64,000 nucleotides of DNA from contig JAJEKV010000221.1 of assembly GCA_021234155.1 (NCBI GenBank), positions 712,869 to 776,868 of the forward strand, given 5' to 3'. This document shows, in pieces, positions 13,048-23,875 of this stretch; positions within the stretch are counted from its first letter, which is position 1; each line of letters begins with the position of its first letter. The DNA comes from Isoetes taiwanensis (Eukaryota > Streptophyta > Lycopodiopsida > Isoetales > Isoetaceae). The position numbers and the translations under genes are program-made. Below the pieces are notes generated by a model. It worked only from the letters and a program-made list of their open reading frames with translations. It was not told where the DNA came from and made no database searches.

Positions 13048-13134
13048 ATGCACCAAACAATACTATCTTAGATATTTTTAAATTTAAAAAAAAAAAAATT
13101 GCTTGGTCGTAACATGCTTATTACTGGCAGGGTT

Positions 13135-13245
13135 TCTCCTTTGAAAAGACTTCGGGGCAGGGTTTTTTAATCTTGAGAGTTGATTAGGTCCCATAGGCTA
13201 ATGGTCCCCATGGACGACTCAATTCATTCGATTCTATTGTTTTTG
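13135..13245 (+). mobile_element. LINE 3' tail fragment
   Basis: A + strand copy of the same LINE 3' end: GGGTTTTTTAATC, then GGTCCCATAGGCTAATGG, and a decayed ATTCGATTCTATTG tail. It is diverged and lacks coding sequence. Confidence 0.65.
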
Positions 13246-13559
13246 CTTAATTTTGAGAGCAATTTTATTACTTTGGCATGTCTCAGTTCCTAAAGTGTTT
13301 TTTTTTTAAGCAATCGGGACTAGCATTACAAATAATAAATGACAATGATAAACCGAACCTTTTGGGTCAAGTTAGATGAATTAGCTCCCTCCCCCTCCAG
13401 CCCCCCCTTGCCAAAGCAAAATATCCTAAGATTATTGGAGTTCGCCTTTGGGAAGTGGTGTATGCATCATTTGCAATCTTTTCCTAAATGCATTGCAGGG
13501 CCACCCATAGTATCCTAGCTACATTGTTCAATAGGGCATTACAGAAAGGTTCCCCTCAG

Positions 13560-14216
13560 TAGCGGACCATTGGCAAGGTCATTTCCATATACAAGGCCAA
13601 TCCATTGTTTGCAAAACTGCTTGTCGGTATTCTCGAGCAGTAGTTGGCAAGATAGGCAGAGGCAACACAGTTACGAGCAGCCCTCATGCAAGAGGGATTT
13701 AGGCCGCGACACTCAACGATTGATCGTATCTTTACACTGCAATTTTTTTTTTTTTTACACTGCAAATTTTGGTTGAAGACAATAGGAACTGTCGGGAAGA
13801 CCTGTATTGCTGCTTCGTCGACTTCGCCAAGGCCTTTGACACTGTGCCTAGGGAAAAGCTATGGGTAAGATCGCGATAGTTGGGGGTCCCATGGATCTAC
13901 AGAATGCGGTATACAGGCTATATGAGACATGCTCAGGTCAGCTGGAATCCACAGGCCAACTATTCCACAATAGTATTGGAGCTCGAAGGGGATGCACTCT
14001 CTCTCCAACACTGTTTAGGCTCTATATTAGTCAGTTGAAAAGTTGGCTTGCTGACAATGGGTGCAATGGAGCTCAACATTTGCACCAGATCATCAAGCAG
14101 TTCATATATGTTAATGATGTAGACTCCTAGTTTACATCCTGGAGGATATGCAGAGCTATATGAATGCTCTGGGCACATTCTGCCAGGCCACTAACATGTG
14201 CATCAACCTGGCTAAG
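13560..14216 (+). pseudogene. LINE reverse transcriptase, N-terminal part
   Basis: RT motifs are readable in shifting frames. GFRPRHSTID at about 13690-13720 matches the finger motif. CCFVDFAKAFDTVPREKLW at 13808-13864 is motif A with the catalytic Asp. RRGCTLSPTLF at about 13987-14020 is motif B. Motif C is damaged (YVND in place of YADD) and is followed by a stop. A duplication of an ACACTGCAA plus T-run block near 13733-13765 adds a further disruption. This copy cannot encode an active enzyme. The host reaction would be target-primed reverse transcription in the nucleus. Confidence 0.85.
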
Positions 14217-14237
14217 GGGTGCAAAATCGGTACTGGG
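14217..14237 (+). repeat. Left terminal inverted repeat
   Basis: Starts GGGTGCAAAATCGG directly after TAAG. It pairs with the right end at 21915-21936, with single-base differences at four or five positions including a one-base gap. Confidence 0.85.
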
Positions 14238-14559
14238 TAGCAGAAATCACCGTCCGGACGCCGCTTACAAGTGCTTAAAATCGGTGTGTTTTAAACACGA
14301 CGTGCGTGATTGAAGTATTGACATGTAGGGTCTTGGCCCATCAAATGACAAAGCTAAGAGAATCATGAACATGTTTGGTGCGGAAACATGAATAACTGTG
14401 AGGCCGCCATATTCTCGGATGGCGGGCTAACCCATCTTGAATTCAAGCAAAATGGAGGGACTAATTGTTTCCAAGAATTGCCCGAACCGAAATTCAACAA
14501 TTTGCCCTCAACAATTCACAATACGAAATCCGGGATAGATGAAACCCAATTCCTCTCCT

Positions 14560-17160
14560 GATTCAATTTCTGAGCCATTGATGCAGCAAGGAAGAGAGAT
14601 CGAGAGGCGGAGATTATATGCAAAGAAGGTAGCAATGAAGAAGAATTCCCCTTCTAAAGATTCGCCTTCAAAGGCGAATAAGAAATTGAGACCGAAAGTG
14701 ACCATGTAGAATAAGAGAAATTTCGGGGAGAAATTTATGAAGTATTCAACCAAATCATTACAAATGTTGATGACAATGACAAAAGCCGCATCCTTGACGG
14801 GTCTTCTTTGGAGGGCAAGGGATTTACCAATTGCTTCTATAAAGAAATCTAAGCAGGTTACTATGGCCGAGCAAATGGTGAAGAATTTGAAGGAAACAAT
14901 GCAAGAACATAAGTTTGAGAGGAATTATGACATGCTTAGTGCAAGGAAGTCCACCCGATAATGGCGTGGCAGGTACAAATGGTGTCAAGCCATTGAATCA
15001 AGCGAAGTGGCGGATTGCTTTCGGCATCCCGGAAAAACAATTTCAAATGCTTTTCAAAGAAGGGTGCAAGCTAACAAAGGGGAAGGACCTTGGTCAATGT
15101 TCGGGGAGGAGGAAGCGGATGGATAGCATGTTAGATCACAATAGAGAAGCTGTTATCAAGTTACGGGACCGAGAAAATACAAGAGTTTCTCCATACAAGA
15201 AAGGCGTGAGGAAGTATGTATCGAGGAGCGGGAATAAAGATGGAACATCAATTCACCTTCTTGAAGTCGACCAAGTAAGTATTCATCCTATATTGTAGGG
15301 TTCATTATATGTAGCATTTATTTGGCATTCACACGATTTCCTAGGTTGCAATTCTACCTCGGGTTTAGAGAGGAGAATCCTCATATCAAAATTGCATTGC
15401 GGACTTTTGAGAATTTGAAACCTAGTTTTGTAAGGAGGATCGTGAGAGGCATACATGCTGTTGCATTTACCACTTGAAATTTGAATACATCATGCAAGGA
15501 TTGAGCAGTGAGAAAATGTGGGTGGAGTTCATGACAATTGCAAGCGCCCTTTGTGAGATTTGTGGCCACGGCCGGAGAATGTGCAGCCAAGGAGCATACA
15601 ATCAAGTGTACCGGTGATTTATGGAGACAAGTGGTGCGGCAAAAAGGTGATGATGAGGAGTGGTTTGATCATAAGCGCTTGATGTTGGCGTGTAAAAATG
15701 TGGGTTGGATAGAATTAGAAAATGTCCACGAGGGAAATGGATGGCACGGGTTCAGTACTAGTTAATTAAAAGACATTTGAAAAGCAACACGTGGACCGTG
15801 ACAGAGATTGAGGGGGATCCAAGAAAGGCTTTGAGGTACAAAAACTGTCTTGAGATTAGTACGTGATGACGAAGTCCCAAAGAATTTCAAGAGGAAGTGA
15901 AGAAGGTAATATCAGATTTTTGTTCCACACAATTACATAGCACATTGGCGGGGCCAATCGGTTTAAAGCGATGTGTGTCATCATTTCGGAAGATACAATT
16001 GTATACATTATTGACTTTGCGAGAAAATTACGACATCAAGATCCGAATGAGCCCCGGTCAATGCAGCGGCATACTGGACCAAGTTTCTATACTTGTTCAC
16101 ATAACATATAGGCATGACAAAAGTGCTGATATTCTGTTCACAAGTGCATGTAAGAAGACTGGTCCAAAGAAGAGAAAAAGAACGAAGGTTGGAGGCGATC
16201 GGGAATAGACTCAACAGCGGTAGGAAGATCATAAAAGAGACTCACTTTTACATTTCGATGATAAAGTGCATGACTCATTATTTGTGGAACAACGCCTACA
16301 AAAGCATGTTGCATGGCTTAAGGAGCGAGGAAATAGAGTATGAGAAGCATTGGTTTTGGAGTGATGGCTGCTCATCACAATTCAAGTCAGGAAAACCTTT
16401 TTTTTTCTTAGGCAGGTACTTCACAATCAATGACAAGGAAATAGTGTGGAACTACTTTGCCACTGCTCATGGTAAAGGTGAACATGATGGTGCAGGTGCT
16501 GTTATCAAAAGGCTGCTAAGTAAGGAACAACTCAAACCCAATGGTGTGCAACTGAGGCATGCTAAAGATATTGTAAAATTTCTGTGTACATATTTCAGTA
16601 GTCTACCAGTCGATGAAACAGATGAGATCAAAAGATATTTTTGGGAAATTGAACCTGCTGTTGTGGCAAACATGGAAGAATATGAAATTGAAACACTCAA
16701 AGGCACAAAGAAGATTCACTGTATCAGACCTGTCAGCAGGACTAGACCAAACAGGCTTGCTCATAGATGCCTGTCATGTTTCTGCTCGTTTTGCATGGAT
16801 CATAATTGGGACTCCTGCATCAATCTGAGGTAGATTTGGAAAGTGGGAGGTAACCGACTTAAAACCAGGAGTTGAGAAGAAAAAGGAGACTCTTGAACAA
16901 GCCAATGAATGGATCGGTAATTTGGTAGAGGTAGGTGACAATTTTGCGGTGAATCTTTGAGGTAGTGAATGTGGAGGGTGTGGACTTCTACATCCTCAAG
17001 TGCCTGAGAACCCAAATGCACACTTGAAGATTCATACAAAAGATGGATGGGGCAAAAATTTGGAGTGCATGAGGTTATCTTAAGTGGATTGTATTATCAA
17101 TTCTTGGGTAATTTCAAGTATATGTTGCTCACTAAACAACGAAGCCTCAGGTGCTGACCA
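14560..17160 (+). pseudogene. DDE-like transposase of the TIR element, decayed
   Basis: Pieces in order: a basic N-terminus (about 14580-14950); ENTRVSPYKKGVRK near 15175-15220; after an intron at about 15275-15344, LRTFENLKPSFVRR near 15390-15440; a Cys-rich HTCCCIYHLKFEYIMQGL block near 15450-15505 (frameshifted); VYIIDFAR near 16000 (probable first catalytic Asp); then the longest clean stretch, 16260-16833, with WFWSDGCSSQFKSGKPF (second Asp) and TAHGKGEHDGAGAVIKR, followed by a CFCSFCMDHNWDSC zinc-like motif. Homology continues to about 17150 (GLYYQFLG). I recognise this arrangement from transposase-like proteins of non-seed plants and animals, but cannot name the superfamily with confidence. 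Several frameshifts and stops make this copy inactive. The role would be cut-and-paste transposition in the nucleus. Confidence 0.7.
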
Positions 17161-17800
17161 TGTGGTAAGATATCCTAAAATTGATATGGAAAAATAGAAG
17201 GCCACGGACATATACGAGAATTTCCACGGGAGACCCATGAAAAAATTATGGCGATCTCCCAATAACAATGTAATTCTTTGACACACAACCAAATTGATGG
17301 CATTCTTTTCAAGTGATTTGTTGTTCCGGCACCTAAGCACGTAAGCACACATTTGTATATATATTAATAATAGTGAGGATGCACAAGGGTGGTGTGCATG
17401 GACACGTACTTTGAAATGAAGATTGAATTGTTGTTTAAGAATGTACATTTGTGACATTGGAATAACATTCAATTATTTATTTTGATACCATCACTATCCC
17501 AACATTCTTGGCAAAATTATATTGTAAAGGCATTTCCTCGATGTGACATGTGTCAATTCCAATGGTCGTCTGAATTATTTAAGCACAGTTCTGAATTAAT
17601 TGTTGCGCGCGTGTGAGGTTTTTAGATATCTTGTGGCGCCTAAGCATAGGATTTAAGCACTAGGCCCCTAATCATAGGATTTCAGCTCTTCTTACGCCCT
17701 CACGCTACCGCCTTAAGCGGAGAATCCGTTCCAACCGCCTCACGCTCCGTTTATTTGCAATGGCCTCTGCATGCAGCTGTGAAACCAAGCACCAGAGTAT

Positions 17801-18010
17801 GTGCTTAAACAAGTGCCAGAAGATGCGGATGTCGCTCCGCAATACAAGGGGGCCTACTTCTTCGAGCCGGTTCAGCCAGATTCAAGAACAGACACCGAAG
17901 ATCGAGAGGAAGAAGAAGGTATTATCTTGTTTTGCATTTTTTTTTGTTTTGTTTTTCTTTTTCTAACATTCTTGTTTACAGAAGTGGAGCAGGAAGTGGG
18001 GCAGGAAGTG

Positions 18011-18041
<31 letters not shown>

Positions 18042-18256
18042 TGGAAGAAGAAGAGGAATCTGAAGAAGAAGAAGAAGACAATTCTGAGGAAGACAATTCT
18101 GAGGAGGAAGAGGAAGATGGAGAGGAAGAGGAAGAGGCGGATGAAGAAGAAGAAAAACAGCTGCTTTTCGGGAGCTGTTATGAAGAGCGCCCCACTAAGA
18201 GGCAGAGGAGGCAGGAATTGGAGGAGAATGTGTGGAGTGAGCCAGAAAGCCCTTGA
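17801..18256 (+). CDS. Acidic, Glu-rich reading frame within the transposon
   Basis: The frame starts LKQVPEDADVAPQYKGAYFF, passes through a probable intron at 17919-17981 (63 bp, GT-AG, T-rich, open in frame) and then runs through about 60 residues made mostly of Glu, ending with a basic PTKRQRRQELEE patch that resembles a nuclear localisation signal. It lies downstream of the transposase on the same strand. The acidic tail could be the C-terminus of the transposase separated by decay, or a second small protein. The Glu tract is GAA/GAG repeats, so part of its length is microsatellite expansion. The antisense Phe-rich frame is an artefact of this tract. Confidence 0.4.
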
Positions 18257-18370
18257 AGACACCCACGAAGACACCACCACGAAGACACCCCTCGTTCAAA
18301 GACACCCCTGTTCAAAGACACCCCCGAAGACCACCCCCGATCAAAGACACAGGCCCGAAGACACCTGAAG
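18257..18370 (+). repeat. GAAGACACC short tandem repeat
   Basis: Degenerate tandem units of about 11-15 bp built on GAAGACACC and CAAAGACACC follow the stop of the acidic frame. Confidence 0.75.
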
Positions 18371-18534
18371 GCCTTTTTTTGTAGAAAAATTTTGTTAATA
18401 TACAAAAATTTTTGTCTCTCACAATTTTCTCTATCTTTGTCTCATCTACTTCTTTTTCAACATCACATTTTGTTTTTCTATTGAGTAAAGAATGAATTCA
18501 TTTGATGTTCTTACTTCTATTATCCATGCGGTGG

Positions 18535-18975
18535 CAAAACATTGAATTCTTATGCAGTCCATATTACGCTTGAATGTAAGCGATTGCTTCGGCTCAAACC
18601 ACGAAGCACTTTAATTAGTTTCATTGATGCTTGTGAGTAAAAGCTTTGGAATGCAAAACACACATGCAATAAAGCTATATCATAAGCGGTTATATAGCAT
18701 AACATAAACACCGCAAATAGTCACCAGAACATATATGTTTTCATCTATGAAATGTTATTTTTGTCTATCTATCAAATTTATGAAGTTGAATTCTGTATGC
18801 CATCCATTGATTCTGCTTGAGTGTAGCAATGCTCTAGCTCTTTCATTAGTTTCAAACACTAAGCACTTTAATCACTTTCGATTGCCGGTGAGTAAGCCTT
18901 TGAAACACACGAGCACTTATGCAATAAACAGCTACCTTTAAACAGTTATATGGCTTAGCAATAAGCACTGCATTG
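18535..18975 (+). repeat. Diverged direct repeat between the two transposon genes
   Basis: Two roughly 190-bp stretches (about 18535-18720 and 18780-18975) share ordered motifs: TTGAATTCT, AAGCACTTTAAT, GTGAGTAA, ATGCAATAAA and GTTATAT followed by GC. The copies are strongly diverged. They lie where the convergent transposon genes would meet. Confidence 0.5.
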
Positions 18976-19979
18976 AACTACATAAACAATATAGCAATAA
19001 CATTCTTAAATTAAGATAAAGATGGTACATGAAAAGTGTAGGATTCCTTGGCCTAAATAAATGACAAACAGGTCAATAATCATGGAGAATGACAAGCGTC
19101 ATCACCATAAACCTTCTCAATTCCTTCTTCACAAACCCGCAGAATCAAGAATCTTTTTTTCAGAAAGTCTTTCCAAGCATAGCTTCATAATCTTTCTATC
19201 ATCTTAGGCCAAGGCTTGTATCTATGTGTATTCTTCACCGGTGACTTCATTTCTTCCTCGGTCTTGGCCTGCGGTATTTCTTCTATCTTTGGGGTGAGTC
19301 TTTGGAAGCACTTCATCATGGACATCCATCTTGAATCTGCGGTACCTTGAGAAATTTCAGGGGGCTGCTAAGGTAAGACTTGTACAATGAATCATCAAGA
19401 AGCAAAAGTCTTACCCGAGAATCTTGGGTATGACTCATATATTTTCCCAAGTGGCTTCATCATGATGGACACCCGGGTTTGTTAGGGGTGGTGGCCCAGT
19501 GCGCACATTTTTTCTGTCCCCATACAAATTCAAATCTGTCCCTCAAATCTGGACATAGTACTTGCAGCACATCTTCCACATTGGAGAGTTGCATTGATGA
19601 CCATATACCAACACAACATACGTAACAAAGTCTTCAAGAAGAAACTTTGCTTACTGGTGCGAATATCACTTTCTTTACGCTAGTGTATGTCATTGTCAAT
19701 CGCCCAAGCGTATGTGTTCATTTGCACCAAATGTTTTTACCAACACACCATCTAAATCCAAGACAATGAGTTTATCTTTGGGTGGCAAATCAATATTTAG
19801 TATGCGTTGGAACATCCACGAATACCTACACAACAGGAATTACTACATGAATAAATAGATGAAGATGAAAATGAAAAATGGGTTGAATGTGGAAACCTTT
19901 CTATATCAACAACGAGGATTCTCGACCCTAACAGAATGAAGCTGGTAATCCTACGGTGAATGCAACAAAAGAAAATCAA

Positions 19980-21701
19980 TAATATTCAATATTTTAATCA
20001 ACACTAAGTTGTGGCCTTCTTGCCCAACAATGCCCATACCCCCTTTCGGGGTTAGTAATGGCGGCAATCACTTGTTGAAGATCGGGCTCACGAAACTTGA
20101 GGGGCGATTACGCATTTTTCTTGAGAACACACTTCGATATGTGTGGTGTCATGATTGAGACCCTTCTGCATCTTTTGCATAGCTACTTCTTGTTCTCTTT
20201 CTTGTAGCTTTGAACAACTACTTTGCTATCCTCACCTTTACCCTCTTTGTTCTTACGCCCTTTGCTTTACTGCAAATATTCAGCCAAGTTACCCTCATCC
20301 GATGGAATTACTCCCTCAACTTCCTTAGGTGCTTGATGTGTACTGTCCAGTGCATTTGTTTTTCCACTGGCCCAGTGTCTTTGTGTTTACAAGCGGTCTT
20401 TGTGTTTACAAACCGGTGTTGTGTTTTGACTTCTTCTATAGCTTCTTGGGCGACTTCTTGAATTTGGTGGTGGTGGTTCAACATTTGCAATCAAATCGAT
20501 CCACAATTATTTGTACTCCTATAGGACTTTGCGGTGTTGTGCATCTTCAAATGGCACCAATGTCCTTCTTTGAACCACGAAGGGGTGAGACCTCAATTGC
20601 GGGGCCGGATTAACACATCCTTTTTTGGTGTACTATTTGAAGCACACGCAACATGGCCAAAACCTAGCTCGTCAAATACACCCTCGGCACCTTTCAGGGC
20701 AACCATGAATACATTGTCCTCCTCTCAACAATGAACAACAAGCTATATGATACTCATGTTGGCAATTCGAGTGCTAAACTTAACCTTGTAAGCTTTAGTG
20801 AATTCCGGACCACATGCCGAACATGTATAAAATGGATCTTCCACTAGCAACTTATCTCGTATAATAGTAGAGATGCTAAATGTTGCGGGAGTATCCATTT
20901 TCAACTTCCACAAATTGTTTATGTAGAAATGCGAGAAGTCTTTGTTCTTCTTCGAGAACTTTTAACTCCTCCTCAAGTTTGAGTTTACGTTTGACCTGCT
21001 CATTAATGGATGTAGGGTTCATTGCTTTTTTGTACCTTGTTTCGTGCCAAGTTTCCATTTGGACGATCTGCTCCAAATCTTTAATTTCTGCCTCCAACTC
21101 ACATGTTGGATTAAGCTTGAACTCCTCTGTTTTGTAGCCAAATCATTTGTGGCCTGTCTTAAAGCGTTTTTCGGCCTCTTCCAACATCATTTTACGTAAT
21201 TGAGGAGGCCTTCTCATTGCCTTTCAGCTCACTTCCCTCTTTTTCTTCATTCTTTGTGATAAGTAAAACGATTTTCCAATCTCTGTCTTTGCATTCTCTA
21301 AGGTTTTTATGTTTTCATCACATGCATCGACCTCATTTGATCCATTTGCCACCTTTGGCTTTTGCCTTCATTTCGGTTTTCCTAACATGTGCTACAACAT
21401 ACGCCTCTGTTTTTTACTTGTCTATTGTTGTGGTATCTTTGACATTTACCGCAACAAATGCAGCCCGATTTACTTTGTGTTCCTCGGGTGCAAGTATTGA
21501 TCTAGTGCAATTTTCAAACGCAAAAGCAAAGGGCGGTTGCTTTCTTACTTCTTTGTTGTGACAATTCTTGTAGATTTTTCTACAGAGTGTTTCCAACTTC
21601 TCTTGAAGATGCTCCTTTTTGCAGTGCCATTTTATCTTTCCCTTGTTCAACTTCTTTGTCCAAACGGAATCCCGATCTCGATCCGTGACATTATTTTCCA
21701 A
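19980..21701 (-). pseudogene. Convergent second gene of the transposon, coiled-coil protein, unrecognised
   Basis: The minus strand holds several protein-like stretches in order. First is a 95-codon frame (21414-21701) with a Cys/Lys-rich CKKEHLQEKLETLCRKIYKN helix, ending ILAPEEHKVNRAAFVAVNV. Next is a 73-codon, highly charged helix (20876-21097; EEELKVLEEEQRLLAFLHKQ) that would form a coiled coil. Then comes YTCSACGPEFTKAYKVKF at about 20770-20835 and FDELGFGHVACASNS at about 20645-20690, each with Cys pairs that may bind zinc. Frames shift between the blocks, so the copy is broken or spliced. I do not recognise the family. Its placement inside the TIRs, opposite the transposase, suggests an accessory protein of the transposon. 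Confidence 0.45.
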
Positions 21702-21914
21702 CCAAGCTTCTTTCCTCGTGGGGCTTCACCCCGAATTGCCTGAACCTCGATGGTGTGAAAATCATCCGGCGCTCCATGCCTCCATCGTCAGCGATTGAAA
21801 CACCGATCCGAGTTTTTTCGCACCCAGGGGAAAAGGAGGGAGAAGGGCGTGACGGGCTTCGACGTCCGCGAGTTTCAGCACTTAAAGTGCTTAAACGCTT
21901 CGCCAAAAGTTGTA

Positions 21915-21936
21915 CCCCACTAGCGATTTTACACCC
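21915..21936 (-). repeat. Right terminal inverted repeat
   Basis: Ends CGATTTTACACCC immediately before TAAG. It is the inverted partner of 14217-14237. Confidence 0.85.
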
Positions 21937-22960
21937 TAAGACTAAGGTGTCGCTCATCTCATCCTCATGTCAGCCCATAGGCCCTCATCGTTCACTTACA
22001 AAGGGCAAAATATAGAGGTGAATCCACCTACAAGTATTTGGGAGTGGAGTTTCCTTCTACCATCATGTAATGGGATACTTCTATCTGGTTGCGAGTGGCA
22101 GCGGGCTGGTAATTCCTGTATGCAATACAGAACAACAATCATAAAGCGGAGCTATATGACTTAGCCTATCTGTTGCATTTATTTATGGTCTTGGTGGAGC
22201 CCATTCTTGTCTATGGGGTCAAAATCTGGCGCACTATAGTGTTCCTTGCCACCTGGAATGACTTGGAGCAGGTGCAGAAAACCTACCTAGCATGGACGCT
22301 GAGAGAGAAATCCATGGTTCCATATCAAATTCTGTTGGAGGAGCAGGTTTGTTGCCTCTTGAAAGAGCAACCCTTGATCACTGAATCACCTAATTTCAAA
22401 AGGTATCAGTATCGACGATGCTCATCTCCCCGATCTGGCTTATACCGTGGCAATTGGGCCACAACACCTCAAGGCCTGTTGGAAGGAAAATTGGGCTCCA
22501 TGGCTAGCAGATGGAATGTCCAAGAGAATAGGTGCATACAAAAGATCGTCATAGATTGAGGTAGTACCTTTTGCTTCCTCAGCAAGCTTTGGGATGTCAG
22601 TGCTCTTGAACAGGTAACGACAGTATATTACCAGCACCACATAAATTCCATACTGGAACGGGGTCTGCAACGCTATATATGTACCCATTTGCTGATGAAA
22701 AAGTGCAGAATCATTGCCTCAATCTGCACAGGTGCACACCGCCTCAGAATTAATATATACAGATGGATTGGGGAGTCGCGTCAAGAAAGACTTTGTCAAT
22801 GCTGCCAACTGAGAGTAGGATGAATGTCACATCTTTAGAGCTGTCCAGTATATGATCACATTTGTGCATGCTACGTTGAGTTGGTCAGGCCCAACCAACC
22901 ACTGCATATGATATGAAACACGACTTTAGTGCAGTTGCTGGAATCATATCTTCAAGAGGT
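21937..22960 (+). pseudogene. LINE post-RT region and zinc-binding C-terminus
   Basis: This continues the LINE interrupted at 14216. After the target-site copy it reads into TYKYLGVEFPSTIM (about 22030-22075), the conserved segment after RT in this LINE group. A 128-codon frame (22173-22559) follows, with PILVYGVKIW and LEQVQKTYLAW. Near 22745-22850 ESRQERLCQCCQLRVG, a stop and then ECHIF match the zinc motif of the truncated copy at 12.1 kb. Stops and frame changes show it is dead. Confidence 0.75.
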
Positions 22961-23754
22961 GAGGATATTGGTTTCGGGCGATCTTGGCCATTGTTAATCG
23001 CGACCCGTTTTTTAGCAAGTTTTACTTTATTGTCAATTTCAAATACGGAATTAAACTAAAGGTTGCGAAGCGCATTGTACACATGTACGTGCATATGTGT
23101 TTGGCGTTTCTTGCCAACCATTGGACGCCCTATTCAAATACCAGCAAAAACAACTGGGGGGTCTGGGAGGTTTTAATCAATAGTTCAATTTTTTAACATG
23201 TGAATTGCCCCTTTCAATGGTTTAATATTCATATTAATACATTGTTATCACTATCACTACCTGTGTAAAGCAGTATAATTTGTTCTTATAAAATTTCAAG
23301 TGTAATATTTCTGGGCTGAGAAGAGCCCACAGCTTGACACGTACATTATTTTCTGTTTTCTAAAATAAAAAAAGGGAAATTCTTTACTTTCACACGTGTG
23401 ATGGCCTCCTCCTTTTCTTCTGGTCGAAGAAAGCCATTAGGGCTATGGCTGGACCCAAGGCACCTCTGTTCACCCACGATCGCTGCGATCGCTGTTACGA
23501 TGCAAGCAATGATCCGGCGGGGCTATTGCTTGGAGCTATGGAGGCAAGGGGGCCGGAACAACCTCGCTATCATAAGGCGTACTTCGGAAGGGTATGGGCT
23601 GTGATAGATGTCCTGCAACGGGTCCTTAGTTGAGGAGTTTCGACCCGGCACCCAATATGTTGATTGTCGGCCCGGTCTGGCGAGGTTCTTCAACCGCCCA
23701 CGAAGTTCGGATATGGATCGCGATAATCGGGTGTTTCTTGGCTATGGCGAAGAG

Positions 23755-23875
23755 GCTACAAAAGCTCTTTTTTTCCACAAAGGCAAGGGCTATGGCGCAA
23801 GTAAGCCGATTGCATAAGGGCGCTACAAAAAGCTCGTTTTTTCCACAAAGGCAAGGGCTATGGCGCAAGTAAGCC
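23755..23875 (+). repeat. 68-bp tandem duplication
   Basis: GCTACAAAA, a T run and CCACAAAGGCAAGGGCTATG occur twice with a 68-bp shift (CCACAAAG at 23775 and 23843). The matching frames on both strands are by-products of this. Confidence 0.85.

Larger units (their letters stand above)
11312..13110 (+). repeat. Dispersed repeat family, copy B (interrupted)
   Basis: This is a diverged copy of the unit at 9126-10620 in the same orientation. Homology runs 11312-11796, resumes at 12293 after a LINE insertion, and is broken again at about 12980-13047 by a second LINE tail. Comparison with copy A shows where these insertions landed. Confidence 0.8.
14217..21936 (+). mobile_element. 7.7-kb TIR DNA transposon with TAAG target duplication
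   Basis: The ends are inverted copies: GGGTGCAAAATCGGTACTGGG at 14217-14237 matches the complement of 21915-21936 (GGGTGTAAAATCGCTAGTGGG) with only a few differences. TAAG flanks both sides (14213-14216 and 21937-21940), and removing the insert plus one TAAG restores the LINE reading frame, which fixes both ends to the base. Subterminal AAGTGCTTAA-like motifs occur near both ends. Inside are a decayed transposase (+), an acidic reading frame (+) and a convergent coiled-coil gene (-). A 4-bp target duplication is known for Sola and for some Academ elements; the superfamily is not settled from sequence alone. Confidence 0.85.
13440..22960 (+). mobile_element. Non-LTR (LINE) retrotransposon, split by a DNA transposon
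   Basis: The left part (about 13440-14216) encodes reverse transcriptase and the right part (21937-about 22960) encodes the post-RT region and the C-terminal zinc motif. They are separated by a 7,720-bp insertion. Removing that insertion with one TAAG copy rejoins the reading frame across a conserved post-RT LAKTK motif, so they are one element. The 5' end is not defined and no tail is evident on the right. The family appears to be the same as, or close to, the truncated copy at 11797-12284. Confidence 0.85.

Noticed and set aside
14508-14753. 81-codon hydrophobic frame on the minus strand
   Set aside because: Antisense to the basic N-terminal region of the transposase on the + strand.
17963-18280. 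Phe/Leu-rich, membrane-like frame on the minus strand
   Set aside because: It is the complement of the GAA/GAG tract that encodes the Glu run on the + strand.
23398-23872. GC-richer block with several overlapping frames
   Set aside because: The frames conflict, part is a 68-bp tandem duplication, and no domain is recognisable.
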